64,000 nucleotides of DNA. Origin: Brevibacterium permense. GTDB lineage: Bacteria > Actinomycetota > Actinomycetes > Actinomycetales > Brevibacteriaceae. The stretch lies in contig NZ_QYCP01000091.1 in assembly GCF_025506275.1 (NCBI RefSeq), positions 62,001 to 126,000 on the forward strand, in the 5' to 3' direction. A model generated the notes under the pieces. That model was not told the DNA's origin and made no database searches. It saw nothing but the letters and a program-made list of their open reading frames with translations. A program made the position numbers and the translations under genes. Of the stretch, positions 6,843 to 17,262 are shown one piece after another (the stretch's first letter is position 1; each line of letters opens with the position of its first letter).

Positions 6843-8300
6843 TTAGCATTTGAACCCTACGTCGGTGGGCCGCACGGGTGCCGGCAGCCTCGTCGACCCG
6901 GTCAGGAACCGGTCGACTTCCGCGGCCGCGGCACGTCCTTCCGCGATGGCCCAGACGATGAGCGACTGCCCGCGCCCGGCATCGCCGGCGACGAAGACTC
7001 CCGGCTGCGCCGCATAGTCCTCGGCCCGGTCGAATGCCCCACCGGCACCGGCTTCGAGGTCGATCAGCGCCGTCTCCGGTCCGCTGAATCCCAGTGCCAA
7101 CAGCACGAGATCGGCGGGGATGACGTGCTCCGTGCCCGGTGTCGGGATGCGGCGGCCGTCGGCGAACTGCGTCTGTGCGACTTCGATTCCGCACACCTTG
7201 CCCGAGTCGTCTCCGACGAACCGCGTCGTCGAGGCCAGATACCGCCTGGTTCCGCCCTCCTCGTGTGAGGATTGGACCTCGAAGATCCGCGGCACCGTCG
7301 GCCACGGCGAGTCGGCCCCGCGCTCGACCGGCGGCTGGGCGCCGATGGCCAGAGTCGTCACCGAGGCGGCTCCCTGGCGCAGAGCCGTGCCCAGGCAGTC
7401 CGCTCCGGTATCTCCGCCGCCGATGATGACGACGTGCTTGCCGGCCGCATCGATGAACGGTGCCGAGTCTGTGGCCGAGGCCGCGTCGCTCGCCTGTGCC
7501 CGGTTGGACGGCACGAGGTAGTCCATCGCGAATTCGACTCCGTCCAGTCCGCGCCCCGGCAGCTCCATATCGCGTGGCACGGTGGCTCCGGTGGCCACCA
7601 GAACCGCGTCGAAGCGGGTCTGCAGTGCGGCGAAGTCGATGTCGCGGCCGATCTCGACTCCGGTTTCGAACCGTGTGCCTTCGGCACGCATCTGGGTCAG
7701 GCGGCGGTCGATATGGTGCTTCTCGAGCTTGAAGTCCGGGATGCCGTAGCGCAGCAGTCCGCCGAGGCGGTCCTCACGTTCGAAGACGACGACGGTGTGC
7801 CCGGCTCGGGTCAGCTGCTGTGCGGCGGCGAGTCCGGCCGGTCCGGAGCCGATGACGGCGACGGTGTGACCGGTGATCCGGTCAGGGACGACGGGGATGA
7901 TGAGTCCGGCGGCGAATCCGTCGTCGACGATGGAGACTTCGACCTGCTTGATCGTCACGGCAGGTTGGTTGATGCCGAGCACGCAGGCGTTCTCACACGG
8001 TGCCGGGCAGGCCCGGCCGGTGAATTCGGGGAAGTTGTTCGTCGCGTGGAGCAGTTCCACGGCGCGCGACAGCTCCCCGCGATACATGGCGTCGTTGAAC
8101 TCCGGAATGAGGTTGCCCAGCGGACATCCTTGGTGGCAGAAGGGCACGCCGCAGTCCATGCAGCGAGAAGCCTGTCGGCGCAGCTGTGCCGGATCCCCCT
8201 TTTCGTAGACCTCGGAGTAGTCCATGAGCCGAATCGGCACGGGCCTGCGGGCAGGGAGTTCGCGTTCGGTGGTGGTGAGGAATCCTCGCGGATCAGCCAT
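6843..8300 (-). CDS. gltD: Glutamate synthase [NADPH] small subunit
   Basis: Electron-input subunit of GOGAT: oxidises NADPH by FAD and passes electrons through Fe-S centres to GltB. Cys47, Cys50, Cys55, Cys59 and Cys98, Cys102, Cys106 form the two N-terminal iron-sulfur motifs. The FAD Rossmann motif [17 protein letters not shown] and the NADPH motif [15 protein letters not shown] follow. Length of 485 is normal. The ATG overlaps the gltB stop by 8 nt (ATGGCTGA), showing a coupled gltBD operon. The longer in-frame start at 8393 lies inside gltB and is not used. Confidence 0.96.
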   Translation of the reverse strand: MADPRGFLTTTERELPARRPVPIRLMDYSEVYEKGDPAQLRRQASRCMDCGVPFCHQGCPLGNLIPEFNDAMYRGELSRAVELLHATNNFPEFTGRACPAPCENACVLGINQPAVTIKQVEVSIVDDGFAAGLIIPVVPDRITGHTVAVIGSGPAGLAAAQQLTRAGHTVVVFEREDRLGGLLRYGIPDFKLEKHHIDRRLTQMRAEGTRFETGVEIGRDIDFAALQTRFDAVLVATGATVPRDMELPGRGLDGVEFAMDYLVPSNRAQASDAASATDSAPFIDAAGKHVVIIGGGDTGADCLGTALRQGAASVTTLAIGAQPPVERGADSPWPTVPRIFEVQSSHEEGGTRRYLASTTRFVGDDSGKVCGIEVAQTQFADGRRIPTPGTEHVIPADLVLLALGFSGPETALIDLEAGAGGAFDRAEDYAAQPGVFVAGDAGRGQSLIVWAIAEGRAAAAEVDRFLTGSTRLPAPVRPTDVGFKC

Positions 8301-11300
8301 GTGCGGCCTCCAGAATGGTCTGCCAGGTGTTCTCGGAATCGGCGGTTTCGCCGCTGTTCTCGAGTTCCTCCTGGATGTCTTTGATTCGCGCATAGGCGAC
8401 GGGAATGATCTTGGTGAAACGGGACAGGATGTCCTGGCCGCGGTCGAGTCCGGCCAGCAGTTCGCCGGCCAGCGGAGAACCGGTCGCCGCGACGTGGTCG
8501 CTCAGCAGTCTCTGCAGGATCGGCACATCGGAGTCGCCGATGCCGCCGAATCTGAAGACGCCCGCGGCTCGTTCCTTCGGGTTGAGTCGACTGGGGTTGA
8601 AGTCGAGGACGAAGGCCGTGCCTCCGGACATCCCGGCCGCGAAGTTGCGCCCTGTGGGTCCGAGGATGACCGCCACACCCCCGGTCATGTATTCGAGTCC
8701 GTGGTCTCCGATGCCTTCGACCACGGCTTCGACGCCTGAGTTGCGCACGAGGAATCTCTCGCCGACCGTTCCCGACAGGAATATCGACCCGGACGTCGCG
8801 CCGTAGCCGATGACGTTGCCGGCGATGACGTTGTGTTCCGGTCGGGTGGAGTTCTCCGGGCGAGGCGCGACGCTGATCGTGCCGCCCGACAGTCCCTTCC
8901 CGACGTAGTCGTTGGCGTCGCCGCGCAGCTCGATGCTCACACCGCGCGGCATGAAGGCGCCCAGGGACTGACCGGCTGTGCCTTTCAGGGATACGCGCAC
9001 GGTTCCCGAGGGCAGCCCATCCGCGCCGTGAGCCTGAGTCACTCGGTGGCCCAGCAGGGTGCCCACCGACCGGTCCGTATTCTCCACCTCGGCGTTCAGG
9101 TGCACCGGGGAGCCGGCAGTGACAGCCGCTCCTGCCTGCTCCAGCAGTCGAACATCGAGTTCGCCCGCGAAGTCACGTGGTGTGCGCGTCCGGCTCACTC
9201 TCGCCGAGGCGGGAGCGCCGTCGAGATCGGTCGGAACCGTCAGAATCGGGGTCAGGTCGAGATCCAGTCCCGAGGCGGCCGCCCGATCTGCGTCGATGCG
9301 CAGACGTTCGACGGCGCCGATCGCCTCGTCGAGGCTGCGCAGTCCCAGCTGTGCGAGGTAGCCGCGGACCTCCTCAGCGATGAAGGTGAAGAAGTTCACG
9401 ACATGGTCGGCCTGACCGTGGAACCGCTCGCGCAGCTTCGGGTTCTGCGTGGCCACGCCGACCGGGCAGGTGTCCTGGTGACAGACCCGCATCATAATGC
9501 ATCCGGAGACGACGAGGGCGGTGGTGGCGAAGCCGAATTCCTCGGCCCCGAGCAGGGCAGCGATGATGACGTCGCGACCGGTCTTCAGCTGCCCGTCGAC
9601 CTGGACGCTGATCCGTTCGCGCAGACCGTTGAGCACAAGGGTCTGCTGGGCTTCTGCCAGTCCGAGCTCCCAAGGTGTTCCGGCGTGTTTGAGCGAGTTG
9701 AGCGGGCTGGCACCCGTGCCCCCGTCATGGCCGGAGATGAGCACGACATCGGCTCCGGCCTTCGCCACTCCGGCGGCCACAGTCCCGACTCCGATGCCGG
9801 AGACGAGTTTGACGTGGACGCGGGCAGCCGCGTTGGCTCGACCGAGGTCGTGGATGAGCTGAGCGAGGTCTTCGATGGAATAGATGTCGTGATGCGGCGG
9901 CGGCGAGATGAGGCCGACTCCGGGAGTGGCATGGCGGGTCTTCGCGATCCACGGGTACACCTTCTCCCCCGGCAGCTGACCTCCTTCACCGGGTTTGGCA
10001 CCTTGAGCCATCTTGATCTGCAGGTCGTCGGCGGCGGTGAGGTAGTGGCTGGTGACGCCGAACCGACCGGAGGCGATCTGCTTGATCGCCGACCGACGCT
10101 CCGGGTCGAGCAGGCGCTCGGTGTCCTCGCCGCCCTCTCCCGTATTCGATTTTCCGCCGATCCAGTTCATCGCGATCGCCAACGTCTCGTGCGCTTCGGC
10201 CGACAGCGAGCCGTAGCTCATGGCTCCGGTGGAGAAGCGGCGCATTATGGCTTCGGCAGGTTCGACCTCGGAGATGTCGATCGGTCCCGATTCGGTAGGG
10301 ACCAGGTCGAAGAGCCCGCGCAGAGTCATCAGCTCGGCGGACTGTTCGTCGACGGCACGCGTGTACTGCCGGAAGATGTCGAAGCGACCGGTGGCCGTCG
10401 AGTGCTGCAGTTTGAAGATCGTCTCCGGGTTGAACAGGTGACCGGGGCCTTCCCTCCGCCACTGGAATTCGCCGCCGACGAGCAGGTTCCGGTGCGCAGG
10501 ACGCGGATGGTCCTCACGATAGGCATCGGCGTGCCGCGCCGTCGTCTCGGCCGCGATGTCGTCCAGCGTCTTGCCGCCGAGCTGATGCGGGGTCGAGGTG
10601 AAGTGCTCATCGATGACCGAATCCGCCAGTCCAAGAGCCTCGAAGGTCTGCGCCCCGTGGTAGGACTGGACGGTCGAGATGCCCATCTTCGACATGATCT
10701 TCAGCAGGCCCTTGTTCAGCGCAGTGAGCACATTGGCCACAGCCGCCTCTGCGCTGATGCCTCGGATCCGTTCGGATCTGACAAGATCCTCTGCCGATTC
10801 CATGAGCAGGTACGGGTTGACCGCCGAGGCGCCGAAGGACACGAGCGTGGCCGCATGGTGGACCTCGCGGACGTCTCCGGCCTCGACGATGATGCTCACC
10901 TGCGTGCGGCTGCGCTCGCGGACGAGGTGGTGGTGCAGGGCGGAGGTGAGAAGGAGCGACGGGATCGGCGCGTATTCAGAGTTCGACTCTCGGTCCGTGA
11001 GGATGAGGAACACTGCGCCCTCGGCGACTGCGGCGCTCGCCTCCGCGCACAGGTCGGCGAGACGAGCGGCCATCGCGTCCTCACCGGCGCCGACCGGGTA
11101 CAGTCCCGACAGCGTCACCGAGGGGCTGGTGATTCCCTCGCCGAGGTGGCTTCCGGACAGGTGCGCGATCGCCGTGAGCTCGTCGTTGTCGATCACCGGC
11201 CGCTCGAGCAGGATATGGGCGGAGTCGGGTTGGGTTGAGCACAGCAGGTTGCCTTCGCGGCCGATGCCGGCCGACATGCTCGTGACGATGTCCTCGCGGA

Positions 11301-12987
11301 TGGAGTCCAACGGCGGGTTCGTCACTTGGGCGAAGTTCTGGTGGAAGTGGTCGAAGAGCAGCCGGGGGCGGGTGCTCAGCGCCGCGATCGCGGTGTCGCT
11401 TCCCATCGCACCCAACGGCTCCGTACCGGTCTCGGCCATCGGAGCGATGAGCACACGCAGCTCTTCTTCGGTGTATCCGAAGGTCCGCTGTCGTCTCCGG
11501 ACCGACGAGCCGGGATGGCTGACGTGGACACGGGTGGGCAGTTCGGCCAGTCTGGTGGCCGAGGCGTCGACCCATTCGCGGTAGGGATGTTCGGTGGCGA
11601 GACTGTTCTTGATCTCCGTATCGGAGATGATGCGTCCGGCTTCCACATCGACGAGGAACATCCTGCCGGGGGTCAGTCGTCCGCGGGCCGTGACATCGGC
11701 TTCGGGCAGGTCGACGACTCCGGCTTCGCTGGCGAGCACGACGGTGTCCTCGGTCATGATGTACCGGGCCGGGCGCAGGCCGTTGCGGTCGAGCACGGCT
11801 CCGGCGAGTCGACCATCGGTGAAGGCGACGCAGGCGGGTCCGTCCCAGGGCTCCATGAGCAGCGAGTGGTATTCGTAGAAGGCCCGCCGCTCCTCGGACA
11901 TGGCCGGGTTGTTCTCCCAGGCTTCGGGAATCATCATCAGCATGGCCTGCGGCAGCGACCGGCCGGAAGCGACCATGAGTTCGAGGACCGAGTTGAATGA
12001 GGCGGAGTCCGAGGCTCCGGCGGGAATGATCGGGAAGATCCGGTCGAGTCCCTTGGAAGTCCCTGCGACCGGAGATTCGAGGAGGTCGCTGGCCAGGGCG
12101 GATTCGCGTGCCTGCATCCAGTTCCGATTGCCGCGCACCGTATTGATCTCGCCGTTGTGGGCGATCGTGCCGAACGGCTGCGCCAGCTGCCAGGAGGGAA
12201 AGGTGTTCGTGGAGAACCGGGAGTGGACGAGAGCGATCGCCGAGGTGAGGCGTTCGTCGCCGAGCTCGGTGTAGAAGCGGTCGAGCTGAGCGGTGGAGAG
12301 CATGCCTTTGAACGTCAGCGTCGTCGGCGACAGCGACGGAAAGTAGAGTCCGGCGTTGTCGAGTCGCTTCCGCACGATGAACGCCCGGCGGGCGAGATCG
12401 TTCTCATCGCGGGCGGGGTGGTTCTGGTCGAGGCCGAAGAACACGTAGCGCATGGAGGGCATGGTCTCCGCGGCGATCCTGCCGAGCACTCCGGGGTCGA
12501 CGGCCGCGGCTTCCACGTGGAGGACCTCCAGCCCTTCTTCCGCGGCGATCCGGGACACGAGTGCGTCCTGGTCGACGCCTGCGGCGTCAACGCTGAAATC
12601 GGGCTGCGTCTGCGTGGTCAGCGGGGCGGTGACGGCGTTGAGATCGGCGGCGTAGTCCTGAGCGAAGAAGCCGATGCCCATGGCGTAGCTGCCCGGCGCC
12701 GGAAGCGAGATTCCGGATTCGCCGAGGCGGGCGGTGAAGTAGTCATGCGGGATCTGGATGGTCAGTCCGGCACCGTCTCCGGTCCCGTCGTCGGAACCGA
12801 TTCCGCCGCGGTGTTCGAGCCTGCGCAGAGCGTCGAGGGCCTGGGTGATGACGGTGTGGTCGGCTCCGCCCCTGTAACGGGCGATGAGGGCCAGGCCGCA
12901 GTTGTCGTGTTCGAGCGCCGGATCGTAGAGCCCGATGCGGCCAGGTGGGGCCGTGGTCTTGGGGGTCGACTGAGCGCTGTGGTTCAT
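8293..12987 (-). CDS. gltB: Glutamate synthase large subunit
   Basis: Catalyses glutamine + 2-oxoglutarate to 2 glutamate, the nitrogen assimilation step with glutamine synthetase. Class II amidotransferase domain: Cys30 in DNCGLALIA is expected to become the N-terminal nucleophile after propeptide removal. The FMN/2-oxoglutarate synthase domain follows, with LKTGRDVIIAALLGAEEFGF and the [3Fe-4S] cysteines in SGCIMMRVCHQDTCPVG near residue 1,160, then the C-terminal beta-helix domain with repeated glycine-rich turns. Length 1,564 is close to the usual 1,510-1,530. GAGAAGG precedes the ATG. A leader with two hairpins lies upstream. Confidence 0.97.
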   Translation of the reverse strand: MNHSAQSTPKTTAPPGRIGLYDPALEHDNCGLALIARYRGGADHTVITQALDALRRLEHRGGIGSDDGTGDGAGLTIQIPHDYFTARLGESGISLPAPGSYAMGIGFFAQDYAADLNAVTAPLTTQTQPDFSVDAAGVDQDALVSRIAAEEGLEVLHVEAAAVDPGVLGRIAAETMPSMRYVFFGLDQNHPARDENDLARRAFIVRKRLDNAGLYFPSLSPTTLTFKGMLSTAQLDRFYTELGDERLTSAIALVHSRFSTNTFPSWQLAQPFGTIAHNGEINTVRGNRNWMQARESALASDLLESPVAGTSKGLDRIFPIIPAGASDSASFNSVLELMVASGRSLPQAMLMMIPEAWENNPAMSEERRAFYEYHSLLMEPWDGPACVAFTDGRLAGAVLDRNGLRPARYIMTEDTVVLASEAGVVDLPEADVTARGRLTPGRMFLVDVEAGRIISDTEIKNSLATEHPYREWVDASATRLAELPTRVHVSHPGSSVRRRQRTFGYTEEELRVLIAPMAETGTEPLGAMGSDTAIAALSTRPRLLFDHFHQNFAQVTNPPLDSIREDIVTSMSAGIGREGNLLCSTQPDSAHILLERPVIDNDELTAIAHLSGSHLGEGITSPSVTLSGLYPVGAGEDAMAARLADLCAEASAAVAEGAVFLILTDRESNSEYAPIPSLLLTSALHHHLVRERSRTQVSIIVEAGDVREVHHAATLVSFGASAVNPYLLMESAEDLVRSERIRGISAEAAVANVLTALNKGLLKIMSKMGISTVQSYHGAQTFEALGLADSVIDEHFTSTPHQLGGKTLDDIAAETTARHADAYREDHPRPAHRNLLVGGEFQWRREGPGHLFNPETIFKLQHSTATGRFDIFRQYTRAVDEQSAELMTLRGLFDLVPTESGPIDISEVEPAEAIMRRFSTGAMSYGSLSAEAHETLAIAMNWIGGKSNTGEGGEDTERLLDPERRSAIKQIASGRFGVTSHYLTAADDLQIKMAQGAKPGEGGQLPGEKVYPWIAKTRHATPGVGLISPPPHHDIYSIEDLAQLIHDLGRANAAARVHVKLVSGIGVGTVAAGVAKAGADVVLISGHDGGTGASPLNSLKHAGTPWELGLAEAQQTLVLNGLRERISVQVDGQLKTGRDVIIAALLGAEEFGFATTALVVSGCIMMRVCHQDTCPVGVATQNPKLRERFHGQADHVVNFFTFIAEEVRGYLAQLGLRSLDEAIGAVERLRIDADRAAASGLDLDLTPILTVPTDLDGAPASARVSRTRTPRDFAGELDVRLLEQAGAAVTAGSPVHLNAEVENTDRSVGTLLGHRVTQAHGADGLPSGTVRVSLKGTAGQSLGAFMPRGVSIELRGDANDYVGKGLSGGTISVAPRPENSTRPEHNVIAGNVIGYGATSGSIFLSGTVGERFLVRNSGVEAVVEGIGDHGLEYMTGGVAVILGPTGRNFAAGMSGGTAFVLDFNPSRLNPKERAAGVFRFGGIGDSDVPILQRLLSDHVAATGSPLAGELLAGLDRGQDILSRFTKIIPVAYARIKDIQEELENSGETADSENTWQTILEAAHG

Positions 12988-13051
12988 ATGCTGCCTTCTC
13001 GGTGTTGAGTGCTTCCCGAAAAGACGGCGCTGTCCTCTGCGGTTTGGACGA

Positions 13052-13102
13052 GTCCGGAAAGGGTGTCTCCGGACCCGGCTGTGAGATGACTCTCACGGCC
13101 GG
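13052..13102 (-). promoter_or_regulatory. Tandem hairpins in the gltB leader
   Basis: On the minus strand a stem of 5 + 6 bp with one mismatch and a 4-nt loop (13075-13102) is followed directly by a 7-bp stem GTCCGGA/TCCGGAC with 9-nt loop (13052-13074), 65 nt before the gltB start. The gap also contains T-rich runs just after lgt. No known riboswitch was recognised. It could be an operator, an attenuator or an RNA leader. Confidence 0.4.
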
Positions 13103-13162
13103 AGTATCAACTTACACCATGTGCAATTTCAGAAAAAGCAGAAAAAGGAACGAAGTGCGAAC

Positions 13163-14338
13163 CTATTTGTCTTGAGTTTCGGACATTCGGGGGTTTTCGT
13201 CGTGCGATGCGGGGGCTGATTTCCCCCGCACATCCGGCACGATCGAGATCGCCGAGGTGACCGCCCCGAAGAATCCGAAGCTGTGGCGACCGCTGAGATC
13301 GATCCCGGATTCGTTCTCGGGCTCCGAGTCGTCCGGGTCGGTGCCATTCGCGGTGCTGCCCACCGTCGCAGACGCCGCATCGTCGGCGTCTGCATGGTGC
13401 GCAGAAGCACCGGCAGTCGCGTCGGCAGCTGCGGCGGGGGACGAGGTCACGGTCGAGCTCCGTGATGTCGGTGCCCCGGTGCCGCCGTGACCGCGCTGAT
13501 CGTCCGGATCGGCCACCCGCGCTACGGACGGCAGCGGGGCTCCCGAGGCTGCGGCCGCCTCGGCGATATTGGGTGCATTGATCTCAAAGGTGTGCTTTCC
13601 CCGGCGATGGCGGCGCAGCAGAGTCCGGGACCCGTGCATGTAGACACCGGTCTCGTAGGTGCGGTGCCGCAGGCGGGAGACGATGAGCCAGCCGAGGCCG
13701 ATGAGCAGGGCGAGGATGGCCGTCCACACGTTGAACGGCAGCCCGAGGAGCAGGCGCGCGTCCTCGGCGGCGGGTGTTCCGATCCGCAGGGCCTCGAGCA
13801 GAATGCGGCCGAGGCCGAACAGGCACAGATACAGAGCGAAGACCTGTCCGTAGCCGAGCCGGAGGCGTTTGGACACGATGATGAGCACAACACAGGCGAT
13901 GAGGTTCCACGCCGATTCGGTGAGCACCGTGACCAGTTCGAGGCGACCGTCGAACCAATCGCTGAAGGCGCCGGCGACGTGGCCGAGGATGAGCCCCGGT
14001 GCGACCGAGTCGAGCAGCGGTCGGAACCTGATGCCTTGGATGCGGGTGAGCACCCAGACGGAGAGGAAGCCGAGGATGGTGGCTCCCCAGAAACTGAATC
14101 CGCCGTCCCAGACCACCAGCGCCCGCAGCGGGCTGCCGTCGGGGCCGAAATAGGTGTCCGGCGCCGCGAGCAGATGTCCGAGGCGTCCGCCGATGATTGC
14201 CGCAGGCAGACCGACGACAGTGATGGCCCATAGGTCTCCCTTATGGCCGCCGCGGGCGCGCCACTGGATGCCTGTCATCCACAGCGCGAGTCCGATGCCG
14301 AGGACTGTGAAGACGACCCATGCCGGGCTGAAGCTCAT
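13163..14338 (-). CDS. Lgt-like integral membrane protein with degenerate active site
   Basis: Homologue of prolipoprotein diacylglyceryl transferase, directly after trpA as lgt is in many actinobacteria. About 245 residues form a multi-spanning domain with recognisable family blocks: IIGGRLGHLLA, VVWDGGFSFWGATILGF, LFGLGRILLEALRIG. However, the Lgt signature (GRxGNxxNxE) is replaced by GHVAGAFSDWFDGRL and the HPxxLYE block by TESAWNLI, so the essential Arg, Asn and Glu are missing. Catalytic activity is doubtful. A tail of about 145 residues is Ala/Ser/Asp-rich and probably disordered. ATG at 14338 overlaps the trpA stop (ATGA) and has AAGGG upstream; GTG at 14344 is an alternative. Confidence 0.75.
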   Translation of the reverse strand: MSFSPAWVVFTVLGIGLALWMTGIQWRARGGHKGDLWAITVVGLPAAIIGGRLGHLLAAPDTYFGPDGSPLRALVVWDGGFSFWGATILGFLSVWVLTRIQGIRFRPLLDSVAPGLILGHVAGAFSDWFDGRLELVTVLTESAWNLIACVVLIIVSKRLRLGYGQVFALYLCLFGLGRILLEALRIGTPAAEDARLLLGLPFNVWTAILALLIGLGWLIVSRLRHRTYETGVYMHGSRTLLRRHRRGKHTFEINAPNIAEAAAASGAPLPSVARVADPDDQRGHGGTGAPTSRSSTVTSSPAAAADATAGASAHHADADDAASATVGSTANGTDPDDSEPENESGIDLSGRHSFGFFGAVTSAISIVPDVRGKSAPASHDENPRMSETQDK

Positions 14339-15126
14339 GCACACCCTTCTGCGAGCTCAGCGGCGAGGCGACCGACTCCGGCCACTCCTTCGGAGTCCAG
14401 CGCCCGGACGAGGGCGGAGCCGACGATGACGCCGTCGGCGTATTCGGCGACCTCGGCCGCCTGTTCGCGGTTAGACACGCCGAGGCCGACGCAGGCGCGT
14501 TCGGCTCCGGCCTCCTTCAGCCGGGCGACGAGACCGCGCGCATGGTTGTCGACTTCGGAGCGGACGCCGGTGACACCCATGGTCGAGGCGGCGTAGACGA
14601 ATCCGGAGCTGTGCTCGACGATGCGGGCCAGTCGCTCGGGCGTCGACGAGGGTGCGGCGAGGAAGATGCGGTCGAGGTCGTGCTTCTCGGAGGCTGCCAG
14701 CCACGGTCCTGCCTCATCGGGGATGAGGTCGGGAGTGACGATTCCGCCGCCCCCAGCCGAGGCGAGGTCACGGGCGAAGCTGTCGACGCCGTACTGGAGC
14801 ACGAGGTTCCAGTAGCTCATGACGACGGCGGTGCCGCCGGCTTCGGCGATGGCTTCGACTGCGGTGAAGACATCGGAGGTGTGCACACCGTTGTCCAGTG
14901 CCGCTTCACCGGCGCGCTGGATGACAGGGCCGTCCATTCCGGGGTCGGAGTACGGCAGACCGACCTCGATGATGTCGACGCCGTTGCGGACGAGTTCGAC
15001 CATCGCCTCTGTCGAACCGGCCACGGTCGGGAAGCCGACGGGCAGGTAGGCGATGAGTGCGGCCTTGCGGCCGGCCTCGGCGACGGCGTCGAGGGTGGTT
15101 CCTGTGCGTGGACCTGAGTGCGTCAT
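14335..15126 (-). CDS. trpA: Tryptophan synthase alpha chain
   Basis: Cleaves indole-3-glycerol phosphate to indole and glyceraldehyde 3-phosphate, passing indole to TrpB. Catalytic Glu54 and Asp65 are in [19 protein letters not shown], matching E. coli Glu49 and Asp60; the phosphate loop [25 protein letters not shown] is near the C-terminus. Length of 263 is normal. Its ATG overlaps the trpB stop (ATGA), and its own stop overlaps the Lgt-like start, so all are translationally coupled. Confidence 0.96.
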   Translation of the reverse strand: MTHSGPRTGTTLDAVAEAGRKAALIAYLPVGFPTVAGSTEAMVELVRNGVDIIEVGLPYSDPGMDGPVIQRAGEAALDNGVHTSDVFTAVEAIAEAGGTAVVMSYWNLVLQYGVDSFARDLASAGGGGIVTPDLIPDEAGPWLAASEKHDLDRIFLAAPSSTPERLARIVEHSSGFVYAASTMGVTGVRSEVDNHARGLVARLKEAGAERACVGLGVSNREQAAEVAEYADGVIVGSALVRALDSEGVAGVGRLAAELAEGCA

Positions 15127-16337
15127 ACCTGCACCGCTCCTTCGTCGATGTAGTCGAACCATTTCGCGGCGGTCGTCATATCCTTGTCGCCGCGGCCGGA
15201 GAGATTGACCAGCAGGACTGCGTCGGGTCCGAGCTCACGGCCGATGCGCATGGCTCCGGCCAGGGCGTGAGCGGATTCGATGGCGGGGATGATGCCCTCC
15301 GTGCGGGAGAGCAGTCGCATGGCCTCCATCGCCTCCTCGTCGACGACGGGTTCGTACGTCACTCGCCCGGTGACATGGAGGTGGGAGTGCTCGGGGCCGA
15401 CCGATGGGTAGTCGAGTCCGGCGGAGACCGAGTGGGAGGCCTGGGTCTGTCCGTCGGCGTCCTGGAGGATGTAGGTGGCGGAGCCGTGGAGGACACCGGG
15501 GCGTCCGCCGGAGAACCGGGCGGCGTGATGGCCGGAGTCGACTCCTTCGCCGCCGGCTTCGAAGCCGAAGATCTTCACGTCCGCATCGCCGAGGAAGGCG
15601 GCGAAGAGTCCCATCGCGTTCGATCCGCCGCCGACGCAGGCGCAGACGGCGTCGGGCAGGCGACCGGCCATGTCCTGGATCTGTTCGCGGGCTTCGACCC
15701 CGATGACGTTCTGGAAGGAGCGGACCATCGCCGGGAACGGGTGAGGACCGGCGACCGTGCCGATGACATAGTGGGTGTCATCGACGTTGGCCACCCAGTC
15801 GCGCATGGCTTCGTTCATCGCGTCCTTGAGAGTGCGGGTGCCGTTGGTCACGGCGTTGACCGTGGCTCCGAGCAGACGCATGCGCGCGACATTGAGGGCC
15901 TGGCGCTGAGTGTCCTCCTCGCCCATGTAGACCACGCAGGACATGTCGAGCAGGGCCGCGGCGGTCGCCGTGGCGACTCCGTGCTGTCCGGCTCCGGTCT
16001 CGGCGATGAGACGGGTCTTGCCCATCCGCTTGGCCAACAGAGCCTGAGCCAGGGCGTTGTTGATCTTGTGGCTGCCCGTGTGGTTGAGGTCTTCTCGTTT
16101 GAGGAACACTCGAGCACCGCCGCAGTGCTCGGCGAAGCGTGTGGCCTCGGTGAGCAGAGACGGCCGGCCGATGTAGCTGCGCTGCAGAGTGAGGAGTTCG
16201 TCGGTGAAGGCCGGATCCACCTGGGATTTGCGCCAGGTCTCTTCGATCTCGTCGAGTGCCGGGATCAGTGCTTCGGGGATGAACCTGCCTCCGAACTCGC
16301 CGAAGTACGGTCCGGTCTCCTCGCTCAAATCGGTCAT
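15123..16337 (-). CDS. trpB: Tryptophan synthase beta chain
   Basis: PLP enzyme joining indole and serine to tryptophan. Lys91 in [10 protein letters not shown] is the Schiff-base lysine; the phosphate-binding glycine loop is [10 protein letters not shown], and GRGDKD lies at the C-terminal end. 404 residues is the usual length, and the N-terminus [14 protein letters not shown] is characteristic. GAAGGA sits 5 nt before the ATG. A 127-nt gap separates it from trpC upstream, while trpA overlaps downstream. Confidence 0.97.
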   Translation of the reverse strand: MTDLSEETGPYFGEFGGRFIPEALIPALDEIEETWRKSQVDPAFTDELLTLQRSYIGRPSLLTEATRFAEHCGGARVFLKREDLNHTGSHKINNALAQALLAKRMGKTRLIAETGAGQHGVATATAAALLDMSCVVYMGEEDTQRQALNVARMRLLGATVNAVTNGTRTLKDAMNEAMRDWVANVDDTHYVIGTVAGPHPFPAMVRSFQNVIGVEAREQIQDMAGRLPDAVCACVGGGSNAMGLFAAFLGDADVKIFGFEAGGEGVDSGHHAARFSGGRPGVLHGSATYILQDADGQTQASHSVSAGLDYPSVGPEHSHLHVTGRVTYEPVVDEEAMEAMRLLSRTEGIIPAIESAHALAGAMRIGRELGPDAVLLVNLSGRGDKDMTTAAKWFDYIDEGAVQV

Positions 16338-16464
16338 TGCGGTCCTTCTCGATCTCCTCGTGGCGCCGGCCTATGGGGCGGAGAGACTACGTCTCACCGG
16401 ACGCCGGAATGGGTGCGGTGTCAGCCCATCGTCGGTCACCTGCAGCGGCCGACGCGGGCGGGGT

Positions 16465-17262
16465 TCAGGATGCGGACAGGGAGCGGCGTTCCCGGCCGAG
16501 TGCGGTGTACTCCTCGACTGCGGCCTGCGGACGGCCGCCGGTGACGAGTGCTTCGCCGACGAGCACGAGGTCGGCTCCGGAGTCCGCGTACTTCGACACC
16601 TCAGCGGCTCCGGCGACGCCGGACTCGGCCACGAGGGTGCAGCCGGCGGGAGCGAGTTCGGCCAGGGGCGCGAACCGGTCGGTGTCGACGCTGAGATCCT
16701 TGAGGTTGCGGGTGTTGACGCCGATGAGTTCGGCACCGAGTTCCGTCGCGATCTCCAGCTCTTCGCGGTTGTGGGTCTCGACGAGCGCCGTCATCCCCAG
16801 TTCCGTGGCCAGGGCGTGGAATTCGCCCAGCTGCACGGGATCGAGTGCTGCGACGATGAGCAGAACGATATCGGCACCGTGGGCACGGGCTTCATGGAAC
16901 TGGTATTCGTCGACCATGAAGTCCTTGCGCAGGACCGGGATGTCCACGGCTGCGCGCACCGAGTCGAGGTCGGCGAGGCTGCCGTTGAAGCGGCGGGATT
17001 CCGTGAGCACGCTGATGGCCCGGGCTCCCCCGGCGGCGTACAGACCGGCGAGAGTGCCGGGGTCGGGGATCTCGGCGAGGTCACCGCGGGAGGGTGACTT
17101 CCGCTTGACCTCGGCGATGACGCCGAAGTCGGCGGACAGGTCGAAGGGGCGGACCGGCTCGGCCGCCGCGGCCCGCGCGGTGATCTCGCTCAGCGGAACC
17201 TCGTTCCGGCGTGTCCGCAGATCTTCCCGCACGCCGGAGATGATGTCGATGAGGACTGTCAT
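16465..17262 (-). CDS. trpC: Indole-3-glycerol phosphate synthase
   Basis: Converts carboxyphenylaminodeoxyribulose 5-phosphate to indole-3-glycerol phosphate. The TIM-barrel motifs are intact: IAEVKRKSPSRG, ISVLTESRRFNGS, VLRKDFMVDEYQ, TALVETHNREEL, GVNTRNLKDLSVD and VAESGV. The 265-residue, stand-alone form is typical of actinobacteria. ATG at 17262 overlaps the stop of the small membrane gene upstream (ATGA). trpD, trpG and a trpF are not in the window; in many actinobacteria HisA serves as the TrpF. Confidence 0.96.
   Translation of the reverse strand: MTVLIDIISGVREDLRTRRNEVPLSEITARAAAAEPVRPFDLSADFGVIAEVKRKSPSRGDLAEIPDPGTLAGLYAAGGARAISVLTESRRFNGSLADLDSVRAAVDIPVLRKDFMVDEYQFHEARAHGADIVLLIVAALDPVQLGEFHALATELGMTALVETHNREELEIATELGAELIGVNTRNLKDLSVDTDRFAPLAELAPAGCTLVAESGVAGAAEVSKYADSGADLVLVGEALVTGGRPQAAVEEYTALGRERRSLSAS

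Noticed and set aside
8833-11238. An 801-codon plus-strand frame opposite gltB
   Set aside because: Shadow of gltB, with no recognisable domain and no ribosome site.
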